This document shows positions 6,595 to 14,734 of a stretch of 27,327 nt of DNA, piece after piece (the first letter of the stretch is position 1; each line of letters begins with the position of its first letter). This DNA comes from a virus. The DNA lies in IMG/VR virus record IMGVR_UViG_3300046836_000593, positions 1 to 27,327 of that record; one strand, 5' to 3'. Below the pieces are notes generated by a model. The model saw nothing but the letters and a program-made list of their open reading frames with translations. It was not told the origin of the DNA and searched no databases. A program made the translations under genes and the position numbers.

Positions 6595-6909
6595 ATGCCA
6601 AACAGCCCTCGGAGGCACAATCCGGCGCCGCGCCGTCGGATCGAAGATCGTCGCCCGGCTCATCTGCGGGGCTATGATCATGCCTGGAAACAGGTCCGCG
6701 ACGAACGCCTGCGTCGAAATCCCTGGTGCCAGGAATGCGAGCGCGAAACCGGTTTGATCGTCGTCGAGGACCTGGTCGTCGATCACATCATCCCCGTCCA
6801 TGCGCGGCCGGCTTTGCGGCTGGTAATCGAAAATACGCAAACCCTTTGCAGACCGCATCATGCGGTCAAGACGCAACGGGACATTGAAAGGTATGGCGCG
6901 GCACGATAA
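6595..6909 (+). CDS. HNH endonuclease
   Basis: 104 aa from ATG 6595, preceded by AAGGGA. An N-terminal basic region is followed by a zinc knuckle C45-x2-C48 (WCQEC), the catalytic DH at 63-64 (VVDHIIPVH), N80 (IENTQTLC) and the second zinc pair C85-x2-H88 with HH at 88-89. This is the classic HNH/beta-beta-alpha-metal nuclease of the kind encoded next to terminases in HK97-like phages, where it stimulates specific cohesive-end cleavage by the terminase. Its stop overlaps the TerS start (TAATG). The place and sequence fit that role well. A free-standing homing nuclease is the less likely alternative. Confidence 0.88.
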   Translation: MPNSPRRHNPAPRRRIEDRRPAHLRGYDHAWKQVRDERLRRNPWCQECERETGLIVVEDLVVDHIIPVHARPALRLVIENTQTLCRPHHAVKTQRDIERYGAAR

Positions 6910-7394
6910 TGGGCCGTCGAGGACCAAAAAAGACCCCCGCCGCAACGCACAAAAAGCGGGGCACGTTTCAACCCTCCCGGCATTCCGGACCGGATTCGAA
7001 ACCGGTTCCCGGAATCCCGGAGCCGCCCGCCGACCTGACGGAAGCCGCCCGCGAAGCCTGGATCTCAATCGCCGGAAAACTGCTCGACGCGAAGCTGCTG
7101 ACGGCCCTCGATGACCTGGCTTTGCGACTGATGGCCGAGTCGGTCGACATGTATCTGCGGGCGGGGCGCGAAATTGAACACTGGGGACTGACCTCAGTCA
7201 CCGACAAGGGAAACACGATCCAGCACCCGGCAGTCGCCGTCCGCAACAAGGCCTGGTCGCAGATCGTCAAGTTGTGCCAGGAATTCGGAATGACCCCGGC
7301 GGCCCGGACGGGGCTCGCCGTCGACGTGAAGGCCTCGAGCGACGGCAAGACTGAGGCGATGGCCAAGATCCTCGGATTCAAGGTGACCGGATGA
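6909..7394 (+). CDS. terS: Terminase small subunit, P27 family
   Basis: 161 aa starting [10 protein letters not shown], the usual Arg/Lys-rich opening of P27-type small terminases, then a Pro-rich linker ([10 protein letters not shown]), [30 protein letters not shown], and a helical body with the family-typical block around [26 protein letters not shown], where small subunits usually read NP/HPxxxxxxxAxxxxxxxxxEFGLTP. Small terminases oligomerise, bind the packaging site and deliver DNA to TerL. The start overlaps the HNH stop by one base, and the stop overlaps the SEC-C start. Length and order (HNH, TerS, TerL, portal) all agree with the assignment. Confidence 0.88.
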   Translation: MGRRGPKKTPAATHKKRGTFQPSRHSGPDSKPVPGIPEPPADLTEAAREAWISIAGKLLDAKLLTALDDLALRLMAESVDMYLRAGREIEHWGLTSVTDKGNTIQHPAVAVRNKAWSQIVKLCQEFGMTPAARTGLAVDVKASSDGKTEAMAKILGFKVTG

Positions 7395-7621
7395 TAGCCA
7401 GTCAGTCATTTTTGCTTTCTGTCGTTCCGGGCGCCGCCTGCATTCGCCCGATTCGGCGCGAAGGAAAGCAGGTCGGACGAAACGCGAAATGCCCCTGCGG
7501 CAGCGGAAAGAAGTTCAAGGCCTGCCATCTTCCCCGGCACATCCCCGATGAAATCGAAGACGAGACAGAAGCCGACGAGGTCGAAATCGAAAATTCCGCC
7601 GTCCCGCAAGCGGCCGACTGA
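7391..7621 (+). CDS. SEC-C motif zinc-binding mini-protein
   Basis: 76 aa with a perfect SEC-C zinc motif, [18 protein letters not shown], at about residues 29-46 (C34, C36, C45, H46). In SecA and many other proteins this module binds zinc and mediates protein contacts, for example with SecB or ribosomes. The C-terminus is very acidic ([15 protein letters not shown]). It starts in an ATGA overlap with the TerS stop and its last 74 bases overlap the start of TerL in another frame. Position between the two terminase subunits suggests an adaptor that works with the packaging machine, but this is inference. Confidence 0.75.
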   Translation: MIASQSFLLSVVPGAACIRPIRREGKQVGRNAKCPCGSGKKFKACHLPRHIPDEIEDETEADEVEIENSAVPQAAD

Positions 7622-9386
7622 AGTTTCTCCCGGAATCGCCGGTCGGCTACAAGCGCTCGAAAAACTGCTGAAGGATGGCCGACCCCGCGGCGAGCTCGAG
7701 CTGCTTTCGATCCGCCGGCAGCAGCGAGATCTGCGCGATGGTCATAAGCGAGGGCTGATCTGGAACGAAGATGCGGCGCAGCGGGCGATCGGATTCTTTT
7801 CGCTACTGTCGCATTGGAAGGGGGAATGGGCGGGAAAGCCGTTCGTCCTCGAACCGTGGCAAGAGCATTGCGTCGTAGCGCCATTGTTCGGCTGGTTCCG
7901 GGCAGATGGAACGCGGCGCTTTCGAACCGGATATGTCGAGATCCCCCGCAAGAATGGAAAAACTACTCTCGCAGCGGGAATCGGCCTGCAGGGGCTTTTA
8001 GCCGACCAGGAGGAAGGGGCAGAGGTTTATGCCGCGGCCACAATGCGGGACCAGGCCTGCATCCTTTTCGCGGACGCGAAACGCTGCCTTTCGAAAGATT
8101 TGCGAACGCTCGTCAAAGAATTTCAGTTTGCGATTACGTTCGAAGGACTGCACGGGACTTTTCGGCCGCTTTCCAGCGATCACGATACCCTCGATGGATT
8201 GAATCCGCATCGCGTCGTCGTCGATGAGTTCCATGCCCACAAGTCCCGCGGCTTATGGGACGTGCTGCTCGGCGGCCAGGGGGCGCGACGGCAGCCGCTG
8301 ATTCTGGCGATCACGACGGCCGGAGTCGATCGGCATTCGATCTGTTACGAGGTTCGCGAAAAGCTGGCACGGGCCGTCCTCGAGGGGGAAGCCGATCACA
8401 ACGACAGCGTCTTTGCCTTCATCTGCTGTGCCGATGAGACCGACCCCTGGGACGACGAAAAAACATGGCGGAAGGCCAATCCGAATTATGGAATTACCGT
8501 CAAACCCGAACACCTTGGCGAGCTCGCCAAGCAAGCTGCTGTCAGCGGCTCTGCGGAAAGCAACTTCCGTCGAAAGCACCTCAACCAATGGGTCGGCCAG
8601 GAATCAAGCTGGATCCCCTTACCGACGTGGGATAAGTGCCGCAGCGGGCTGCCTTCGCCGGTGTTCGACGAATCATTGGTGGGGCAGGAATGTTTCGCCG
8701 GCCTCGATCTCGGCTGGCGCGATGACTTCGCCTGTCTCGGATATACGTTCCCGAAGCGCGTAAAAATTGAGCAGCGGATCGAACACGGAAAGAACGCGGA
8801 CGACGAGCAGCTCGCCGAAGCAGCCCCGATGGCGACGGCCCGCTGGAAGATCTTGCGATGCGGCGTGAAATTGCATTGCTGGGTGCCGTCCGAAGGCCGG
8901 AGGGACATCACGCAGGCGCCATTGTGCAACTGGATCCGCGACGGGCTGGTGACCGTTGTTCCTGGCAATACGAATGACCCGCAGTTGATTCTTTCGCAGC
9001 TCGAACGCGACCGCAAGACTTATCACCTGATCGACCTGGCCCTCGACCCGAACAATGCTCGGCAGTTCGGATTGGAAGCGATGGAGCTGGGGCTTTCGGT
9101 TTTCGAGTTCTGGCAGACAAAACGCAATTACAACGAACCCTGCCGCGAGTTCGAACGCCTGGCCGCGGCCGGGCTGCTCGAGCATGACGGCAACCCGCTG
9201 CTGCGGTGGATGATCGGTAACGTCGTGATGGAAGCCGACGCCCGCGGCTATGTAATGCCGGCCAAACAGAAGTCAGCCGACAAGATCGACGGACCGGTCG
9301 CCCTGTTGATGGGTTTCGCCCGGGCCATGTTCGGCGAGCTGGAAACTGGCTCCGTATATGAACGTCGTGGAATGATTGTCCTATGA
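7548..9386 (+). CDS. terL: Terminase large subunit
   Basis: 612 aa, the packaging motor: an N-terminal ATPase drives DNA translocation and a C-terminal RNase H-like nuclease cuts the concatemer. Visible are the family opening ([26 protein letters not shown], about 80-105), Walker A PRKNGKTT at 133-140, Walker B VVVDEFH at 223-229, a coupling-type ITTAG motif, and nuclease acids including D387 in [10 protein letters not shown], a second Asp in LIDLALDPN, and the late [16 protein letters not shown] block. It belongs to the HK97/YmfN-type (Terminase_1) group. The first about 45 residues are a basic extension that overlaps the SEC-C gene; no alternative start lies soon after. It ends in an ATGA overlap with the next gene. 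Confidence 0.95.
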   Translation: MKSKTRQKPTRSKSKIPPSRKRPTEVSPGIAGRLQALEKLLKDGRPRGELELLSIRRQQRDLRDGHKRGLIWNEDAAQRAIGFFSLLSHWKGEWAGKPFVLEPWQEHCVVAPLFGWFRADGTRRFRTGYVEIPRKNGKTTLAAGIGLQGLLADQEEGAEVYAAATMRDQACILFADAKRCLSKDLRTLVKEFQFAITFEGLHGTFRPLSSDHDTLDGLNPHRVVVDEFHAHKSRGLWDVLLGGQGARRQPLILAITTAGVDRHSICYEVREKLARAVLEGEADHNDSVFAFICCADETDPWDDEKTWRKANPNYGITVKPEHLGELAKQAAVSGSAESNFRRKHLNQWVGQESSWIPLPTWDKCRSGLPSPVFDESLVGQECFAGLDLGWRDDFACLGYTFPKRVKIEQRIEHGKNADDEQLAEAAPMATARWKILRCGVKLHCWVPSEGRRDITQAPLCNWIRDGLVTVVPGNTNDPQLILSQLERDRKTYHLIDLALDPNNARQFGLEAMELGLSVFEFWQTKRNYNEPCREFERLAAAGLLEHDGNPLLRWMIGNVVMEADARGYVMPAKQKSADKIDGPVALLMGFARAMFGELETGSVYERRGMIVL

Positions 9387-9604
9387 ATGACCTACTCGCG
9401 ATCGCCGGCCTTAGCTCGCTCGCCGGGGGCCTGTGGTGGATCTATCCCCCCGCGGCCCTGGTGATCTGCGGAGCGCTGGTCTTTGCACTGGCTGTTTGCG
9501 GCGCGGTCAATGAGCGCCGACAGAAGGTGCGGCGCCGGCTTTTGCAGCGCGTGAAACGCTTACGGACCGTCGGTAATGCCGCCGCCGCCGAGGAATTCGA
9601 ATAA
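9383..9604 (+). CDS. Small two-helix membrane protein between TerL and portal
   Basis: 73 aa. Two hydrophobic helices (about 4-20 and 22-42) separated by a Tyr-Pro-Pro turn are followed by a very basic tail (NERRQKVRRRLLQRVKRLR). The positive-inside rule puts the tail in the cytoplasm. The gene overlaps TerL by ATGA and the portal by TAATG, so it is coupled to both. A membrane protein here could dock packaging or procapsid assembly at the inner membrane, or be a misplaced lysis factor. No family is recognised. Confidence 0.7.
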   Translation: MNDLLAIAGLSSLAGGLWWIYPPAALVICGALVFALAVCGAVNERRQKVRRRLLQRVKRLRTVGNAAAAEEFE

Positions 9605-11262
9605 TGGGCTTCCTGTCGCAACTGCTGCCGACGTTCTCGAACAGCCTCGAAAATCCCCGCGTCTCGCTGAATGACCCGCGGGCCTGGGACGAACTGTTCG
9701 GGATCAACCTCTCCGACGTCGGCGTGCGCGTCACCCCGCAGACGGCGATCGGCTATTCCCCTCTCTGGCGCGGAATCAACCTGATCTCGAACGTCCTGAT
9801 GCGGCTTCCGTTCCACGTTTATAAGGCGATCGGCCACGGCAACACGAAGGATTTCAGCGGCGTCGACCGCTGGGCCATCGATCCGAAGCATCCGGCCTAC
9901 AAGCTGATTCACTGGCAGGTCAACGAAATCCTGTCGGTCGGGACCTGGAAGCAGGTCATGTGCTATCACGCCCTTTTCCGGGGCAACGGCTATTCGGCGA
10001 TCTGGCGGAATGCCCGCGGCGAACCGCTCGAGCTCTTGCCCCTTTCGCCGACCGATACGGTCCCGGTGATCGAGGACGGAAAGCTGCTCTATGCCTCGAA
10101 AGTCGGCAAAGAGAAGCGAAAAATCCCGGCTGCCGACGTCTATCACGTCAAGGGCCTGTCGTATAACGGCCTGGCCGGGCACGATGTCCTGACCGTGATG
10201 AAGGACGAATTGGGTTTAGGAATTGGGGCCCGGAAATACGCTTCGAAATACTTTGCCAATGGGGCAAGCACGGGGGGGGTGCTGATAATCCCCCGCGGCA
10301 TGACCGAGGCCGCCGCGAAGCAGCTCAAGAAAGACTGGAAGGATTACCAGGAAGGGCTCGACAACTCATTCCGGACGGCGGTCCTCGAGGATGGGGCGAA
10401 GTGGATCCCGACAACCTTTGATCCCGAAAAATCGCAGCTCATCAGTGCCCGGCAGTTTTCGGTTCGCGACGTCGCCAACATTCTCGGATTGCCGCCGCAC
10501 AAGCTCGGCGACGATTCTCGCCTCTCCTACAATTCGCTCGAGCAGGAAAACAACGCCACACTCGACGATTCTTATGATCCCTGGTTGCACCGCTTCGAAG
10601 AGGAAGCCGATCTCAAGCTGCTCTCTCAAAAAGAACGGGACGCCGGCAGCCACTTCTTTGGGTTCGACCGCCGGCCGCTGAAACGGCCTGACGCCAAGAC
10701 GCAAGCCGAGATCGATCAGATCCGGCTGAACAGCGGGCGGAATACGCTGAACGAGGTCCGGGCCGAAAACAACGAGCCGCCGGTCGAGACGGAGATCGGC
10801 GACAAGATCCGCATACCGACAACCGTCACCCTCGGCGCTCCAACGCCGGCCCCCGCGCCGCTTCCCGCGGCGACGAAGGGGGCAGATACAAACGCGGTCA
10901 ATGCGGCGCATCGGGCGTTGCTCGCCGACAGGCTGGAACGGTTTTCGGCAATCGACGCCGACCAGGTCGCGAAGGCTAACCGGCGCAGTCAGAAAGAGGG
11001 CTCGCTTGTAGACTGGGCCGCGACGTGGTTCACCCAGCAAGAGCCCAGGGTGCAGGATGCCATCGAACCAATCTTTGCCGCGATCTTCGCCGTCTCGAAT
11101 CGTGAAGGGCACTCGGAAGCCGCAAAGGCCTTCGGGCGGTCCTATTGTGACTCGGCCCGCGACGTCGCCCTCTTGAATCCCGACGCGCCCGCCTTCGAAG
11201 GCCTGCGCGACTCGATGCTCGATCAAGTTTTTCCGAAGCAGCCCCAGGAGACAACGCCGTGA
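9604..11262 (+). CDS. Portal protein, HK97 family
   Basis: 552 aa. Portals form a dodecameric ring at one capsid vertex through which DNA enters and leaves, and nucleate head assembly. Family marks are the N-terminal TAIGYSPLWRGINLISNVLMRLPFHVYK, GNGYSAIWRNARGEPLELLPLSP, the DVYHVKG strand, GLGIGARKYASKYFANGASTGGVL, and the FSVRDVANILGLPPHKLGD block followed by YNSLEQENN. The stem and wing are complete. Beyond about residue 430 there is an extra region of some 120 residues after a Pro/Ala linker, helical and charged, not usual in HK97 portals (roughly 400-440 aa). It might bind the protease, which starts in a GTGA overlap. Confidence 0.95.
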   Translation: MGFLSQLLPTFSNSLENPRVSLNDPRAWDELFGINLSDVGVRVTPQTAIGYSPLWRGINLISNVLMRLPFHVYKAIGHGNTKDFSGVDRWAIDPKHPAYKLIHWQVNEILSVGTWKQVMCYHALFRGNGYSAIWRNARGEPLELLPLSPTDTVPVIEDGKLLYASKVGKEKRKIPAADVYHVKGLSYNGLAGHDVLTVMKDELGLGIGARKYASKYFANGASTGGVLIIPRGMTEAAAKQLKKDWKDYQEGLDNSFRTAVLEDGAKWIPTTFDPEKSQLISARQFSVRDVANILGLPPHKLGDDSRLSYNSLEQENNATLDDSYDPWLHRFEEEADLKLLSQKERDAGSHFFGFDRRPLKRPDAKTQAEIDQIRLNSGRNTLNEVRAENNEPPVETEIGDKIRIPTTVTLGAPTPAPAPLPAATKGADTNAVNAAHRALLADRLERFSAIDADQVAKANRRSQKEGSLVDWAATWFTQQEPRVQDAIEPIFAAIFAVSNREGHSEAAKAFGRSYCDSARDVALLNPDAPAFEGLRDSMLDQVFPKQPQETTP

Positions 11263-11984
11263 AGACTTTGACAATTCGCAATAACCGTTCCCGGCCGGAG
11301 ATCCTGCTGTATGGGACAATCGGCGAGGATTGGTCAGATGATTTCGTGACCGCGAAAATGTTCGCTGATGCTCTCGGATCACTTCCCCCAGGTCCCGAGG
11401 TCGGGATCCGCATTAACTCATTCGGCGGGTCGGTCGCCGATGGATTCGCAATGTATAACGCTCTCAAGACCAGCGGGCGCAAGGTGATCGTCGACGTCGA
11501 CGGGTTCGCCGTCTCGGCCGCCTCGACCGTGATGATGGGGGGCGACGAGCGGCGGATGCACGAAAACTCCGTCGTGATGATTCACCGTCCGCAGAGCTGG
11601 AATTATGGTTACGCCTCGGACTTCCGCAAAGAGGCCGATGTCCTCGACCTTCTGCAAAATCAGATCGCCGGTGTCTATGCAGCCCGCGCCGGAAAAAGCG
11701 CCGACGAGTTTAATAAGCTGATGGACGCGGAGACCTGGTTCAGCGCCGAGCAGGCCAAAGAGGCTGGCCTGGCGACAGAAGTCGTCGCCAATGCCGGGTC
11801 GGGCGAAGACGACTCGCCGGAGACGGCCGATCCCGAGGAAGAGCCGGCCATGAACCGGATGCTCGCCCTCTATCGCAATGTGCCGGCAGCAGTTCGCGAA
11901 CGATTGAACGTCAAGCAACTGAAGGCCTGGCGGAACAACATCCGCCGCCGCCGCCTCGAACTGCTCGAAAAATCGGGGGAGTGA
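11259..11984 (+). CDS. ClpP-like prohead maturation protease
   Basis: 241 aa from GTG 11259 (CAGGAG 8 bases upstream), overlapping the portal stop. ClpP-fold serine proteases in HK97-like phages cleave the capsid delta domain and then themselves. The oxyanion-loop block INSFGGSVADGFAMYNAL, catalytic Ser S86 in GFAVSAAST, His H109 in VVMIHRP and Asp D157 in MDAETWFSAEQAKEAGL are all present. After residue 180 comes an acidic linker and a basic helical tail (RRRRLEL) that may target it to the procapsid. Its stop abuts the next start without a gap. Strong call. Confidence 0.93.
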   Translation: MKTLTIRNNRSRPEILLYGTIGEDWSDDFVTAKMFADALGSLPPGPEVGIRINSFGGSVADGFAMYNALKTSGRKVIVDVDGFAVSAASTVMMGGDERRMHENSVVMIHRPQSWNYGYASDFRKEADVLDLLQNQIAGVYAARAGKSADEFNKLMDAETWFSAEQAKEAGLATEVVANAGSGEDDSPETADPEEEPAMNRMLALYRNVPAAVRERLNVKQLKAWRNNIRRRRLELLEKSGE

Positions 11985-12848
11985 ATGCGAGAAATCTTTC
12001 TGGCGGCTATCGCCTGGTTCGCTCTCTTCGCGGTTTCGCAGGCCCAGGACTCGATTAGCATCCATCTGACGATGGGCAACCCGTCCCGCGCCGTCGCAAA
12101 CAAGGCGCTGCGGGAAAATTACCTCGTCCTGCATGATGAATGCGCGATGTCGTTCAACGCGACGATCGGCATTTCGAATTGGGTTTCCTGGCGGCTGGCA
12201 GCCGACGACATCGGCAACGCCGACCGTGCCGATCTCGATTTCGTTCGCGACGTCATGCTGCCGGAAGAGTTTCCGAAAACGCCCGTGCAGCTTTACCGGA
12301 ACAGCGGCTTCGATAAGGGGCATGTTATGCCGGCGGCTGATCGCTCGCGGCGAGCGAAAGGCATGCGCGGGACGTTCCTGCTGACGAATTGCATGCCGCA
12401 GGCCCCGAAGCTCAACCGCGGGCCCTGGAACCGGCACGAGGCCCACCGCCGCGAGCTGGCCGCCGGCGGCAAGGAATTATTCATTATCGCCGGGCCGGCC
12501 GGCTGGGGCGGTCTGGGGGAGAAAGGATTCCGCCGATCGCTGGGGCGCGATGTCCCCGACTGGACCGGCAAAAAACCGCTGTCGCCCGGTTTCGATGTCC
12601 CCGGCTGGTGCTGGGGCGCCTGCCTGATTCTGGACGATCGCGACGGCGATGATCTGGCGCGGGTCACCGCCAAGACGCCGGCCCTGGCCGTGATCATGCC
12701 GAACACGCAAGAGATCGATGGCCCCTGGGAGAAATATCAGGTCCCCGTCCGCTGGGTCGAAGACCTGACGGGGCTGAATCTGTTCGACCTGGTCGATGAG
12801 GAAGTGCAGGACGCGATCGAGGCGGCGCCCGTGGTGTCAGCGCGCTAA
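11985..12848 (+). CDS. Secreted DNA/RNA non-specific endonuclease (NUC/EndoG-type)
   Basis: 287 aa. A signal peptide (residues 1-20, ending AVSQA-Q) precedes a beta-beta-alpha-metal nuclease domain with the DxGH motif as DKGH at 110-113 (H113 the general base), R120 nearby, N135 in LTNCMPQ and N144 in LNRGPWN as metal ligand. These enzymes (Serratia nuclease, NucA, EndoG) cut DNA and RNA without sequence preference. Its ATG directly follows the stop of the head protease gene, so it is embedded in the head operon upstream of the capsid gene. With a signal peptide it should leave the cytoplasm, so it would digest extracellular or periplasmic nucleic acid, for example DNA of competing phages or lysis debris. 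Confidence 0.87.
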   Translation: MREIFLAAIAWFALFAVSQAQDSISIHLTMGNPSRAVANKALRENYLVLHDECAMSFNATIGISNWVSWRLAADDIGNADRADLDFVRDVMLPEEFPKTPVQLYRNSGFDKGHVMPAADRSRRAKGMRGTFLLTNCMPQAPKLNRGPWNRHEAHRRELAAGGKELFIIAGPAGWGGLGEKGFRRSLGRDVPDWTGKKPLSPGFDVPGWCWGACLILDDRDGDDLARVTAKTPALAVIMPNTQEIDGPWEKYQVPVRWVEDLTGLNLFDLVDEEVQDAIEAAPVVSAR

Positions 12849-12859
12849 CGATCCCCGCT

Positions 12860-12878
12860 CAATGACCGGTGGTCATTG
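12860..12878 (+). repeat. 8-bp hairpin after nuclease gene, possible terminator
   Basis: CAATGACC, loop GGT, GGTCATTG: a perfect 8-bp stem with a 3-base loop, 12 bases after the nuclease stop. There is no T-run after it, so it would be a poor intrinsic terminator, but it may stabilise the 3' end of the upstream mRNA or bind a dimeric protein. Confidence 0.5.
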
Positions 12879-12886
12879 CGGGAAGC

Positions 12887-12960
12887 GCAGAATGAAGAGC
12901 GAAGAGTGAAAAAGTCTTCGCCAGCGTCAGTCATTCTTCATTCTTCACTCTTCATTCTGC
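12887..12960. repeat. Large purine/pyrimidine inverted repeat
   Basis: The 13-base arm GCAGAATGAAGAG (12887-12899) is perfectly complementary to 12948-12960, and a second block GAAGAGTGAA (12901-12910) to 12944-12953, so the arms can pair in two registers. The right arm is a string of ATTCTTC / ACTCTTC heptads. Such heptad arrays occur between genes in planctomycete chromosomes as far as I recall; they may be mobile spacer DNA or a structured transcript end. Confidence 0.55.
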
Positions 12961-12983
12961 ACTCAATTCCCCTTGCACCCTTC

Positions 12984-12995
12984 CGGTGACACCAC
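12984..12995 (+). repeat. Dispersed 12-base motif, copy 3
   Basis: CGGTGACACCAC with GCAA following, as in copy 2. It lies about 210 bases upstream of the capsid ATG, right after the purine/pyrimidine inverted repeat. The 9-base part TGACACCAC also occurs in inverse orientation at 12832-12840, inside the end of the nuclease gene. Confidence 0.7.
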
Positions 12996-13203
12996 GCAAT
13001 GTCGCCTTAGAGAGTGATCCTGCGCCGCCAAAGCCAAACCAAGTTGCGGCAGCGGCCCGTGTGGGATGACCAGTTGCAGGCCACGACGCCCGCCAAGTCC
13101 GGCGTTCGAACCGCGCACGAGTGAGAAAAACGTCAGACCCCGTTTTGTGCCCGCAGTTCCGCCGGACTTTTCTTTTAAGAACCCCCCGCGCCCAAGAGCC
13201 GCT

Positions 13204-14664
13204 ATGAACGCACAAGAATTGCGCGCCAAACGCGCCAACGTCGTCAAGAACTCCCGCGAGCTGCTCGACAAGGTCGAGAAAGAAGGGCGGGACTTCAACG
13301 CCGAAGAAACGGCCCAGTGGAATCGGCTCGACGCCGATGTGAGGAACCTCGGGACCCAGATCGAACGGGCCGACCTGCAGGAAAAGCGCGAACACCTGAT
13401 CGCCAACGAGATCGCCAACGACCCGACCGGCCTCCGCAATAAGAAGCCGGGGAGCGCGGTCGAAGATCTTCCCGCCGAAGATGCGACCGGAATCATCCCG
13501 CATAACGAGGCGAAAGCCCTGGCCGTGCAGGGATGGTTCATGCGCAATAGCTCCGACGACGATGTCCGCGAGCAGTTCACCGAACGGCACGCCCGCGCCC
13601 AGAAGCAGACCGGCATCGGGCGCAACAGCAAAATGCTGAATATCGCCCCGCCTTCACTGGGGCAGACGAACACGCCCGACGGCCCGCTGCAGTCGATTCA
13701 GAACTACCGCCGGATCCGCCAGCAGCTCCGCCAGCGGATGGCCTGGGACGGCGCCCAGGGGAATTACGTCAACATCAACCCGCTGACCTCGCAGACCGGT
13801 TCCGGCGGCGGCTTCCTGGTTCCCGAAGGTTTTTCCGCGCAGTTCGAAACGGCCCTGCTGGCCTACGGTTATATGCTGCAGGTCGCCGACGTGATGACCA
13901 CGCCCGGCGCCAACCCGCTCCCCTGGCCGACCGCGAATGACACGTCGAACAAGGGACGGATGCTCAATCAGAATGCGGCCACCGATAACACGGGGGCGAA
14001 TATCGCCTATCCGAAATTCGGCGCCGTCATGTTTTACGCCTATAAGGCGACGAGCGACGAAATCCTCGTCCCCTTCGAGCTGATCCGCGACAACGCGGTC
14101 GGCCTCGTCGATTGGCTCGGCGAAGCCCTGGGAATTCGCATCGGCCGTATCGCCAATGACCAATGGACAACCGGCACCGGCAATAGCCAGTGCACCGGAA
14201 TCGTTCAGGCCTGTACCGTAGGCAAGACGGCCGCCAGCGCGACGGCGATCAAGTGGGACGAGGTGATCGACCTCGAGCACAGCGTCGACCCCGCTTACCG
14301 CGGGAACCCCGGCGTCGGCTATATGTGCCACGACGGGATCATCCAGGCCCTCCGCAAACTGAAAGACGGCGAAGGCCGTTACCTCTGGCAGCAAAGCGCC
14401 AACAGCGGCGAGCCCGACCGGCTGAACAATCGCCCGCTGACACGCAATCAGTCGATGCAGGCGACCGTCGCGACCGGCACGCAGACGCTGCTCTTCGGCG
14501 ATCTCTCGAAATACAAGATTCGCCGCGTCGGCGGGACCCGCATGTATCGGCTCGTCGAGCGTTACCGGGACAACGACCAGGACGCCTTCCTGGCGTTCGA
14601 GGAATTCGACGGCAACCTGATCGACGCGGGAACGCACCCCGTCAAGAGTCTCAAACAGGCCTAA
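13204..14664 (+). CDS. Major capsid protein, HK97 fold
   Basis: 486 aa from ATG 13204. The N-terminus is a charged coiled-coil delta (scaffold) domain (MNAQELRAKRANVVKNSRE... to about residue 75), as in HK97-type capsids, to be removed by the ClpP-like protease. The mature fold starts near residue 200 (SGGGFLVPEGFS, N-arm and E-loop onset), with LQVADVMTTPGANPLPWPT, the spine-helix block SDEILVPFELIRDNAVGLVDWLGEALGIRIGRIANDQWTTGTG, and the late P-domain TRMYRLVERYRDNDQDAFLAFEEFDG. The about 200 residues before the fold are longer than in HK97 (delta of about 100). The frame runs on upstream to 13066 but lacks capsid features. An own promoter is likely given the 355-base gap. Confidence 0.94.
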   Translation: MNAQELRAKRANVVKNSRELLDKVEKEGRDFNAEETAQWNRLDADVRNLGTQIERADLQEKREHLIANEIANDPTGLRNKKPGSAVEDLPAEDATGIIPHNEAKALAVQGWFMRNSSDDDVREQFTERHARAQKQTGIGRNSKMLNIAPPSLGQTNTPDGPLQSIQNYRRIRQQLRQRMAWDGAQGNYVNINPLTSQTGSGGGFLVPEGFSAQFETALLAYGYMLQVADVMTTPGANPLPWPTANDTSNKGRMLNQNAATDNTGANIAYPKFGAVMFYAYKATSDEILVPFELIRDNAVGLVDWLGEALGIRIGRIANDQWTTGTGNSQCTGIVQACTVGKTAASATAIKWDEVIDLEHSVDPAYRGNPGVGYMCHDGIIQALRKLKDGEGRYLWQQSANSGEPDRLNNRPLTRNQSMQATVATGTQTLLFGDLSKYKIRRVGGTRMYRLVERYRDNDQDAFLAFEEFDGNLIDAGTHPVKSLKQA

Positions 14665-14734
14665 GCCTGACAACGTTTTCGGCTTCGCGGCGGCTTCCGA
14701 TAATCACGACACATTTTGAATCGCGGGGAAAAAA

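Larger units (their letters stand above)
12849..13203 (+). other. Intergenic region before capsid gene
   Basis: 355 bases with no credible gene. It contains an 8-bp-stem hairpin (12860-12878), a larger purine/pyrimidine inverted repeat (12887-12960), the third copy of the 12-base motif (12984-12995) and a 6-bp inverted repeat AAAACG / CGTTTT with an 8-base loop (13127-13146). The order suggests end of one transcript, then control of capsid expression by a new promoter. The frame open upstream of ATG 13204 is Arg/Pro-rich and does not look like capsid sequence. Confidence 0.55.

Noticed and set aside
9442-10182. Long minus-strand frames opposite portal, capsid, tape measure and tail genes
   Set aside because: They are antisense shadows produced by GC-rich codon usage; the sense strand carries recognisable proteins without interruption.
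12860-12878. Intrinsic terminator after the nuclease gene
   Set aside because: The stem is good but no T-run follows; kept as a hairpin only.
13104-13110. GTTCGAA, reminiscent of a tRNA T-loop
   Set aside because: The flanking bases do not form a T-arm stem, and no acceptor, D or anticodon arm can be drawn around it.
13066-13203. 46-codon extension upstream of the capsid ATG in the same frame
   Set aside because: Arg/Pro-rich, unlike the start of any HK97 capsid; ATG 13204 begins a regular delta-domain coiled coil.
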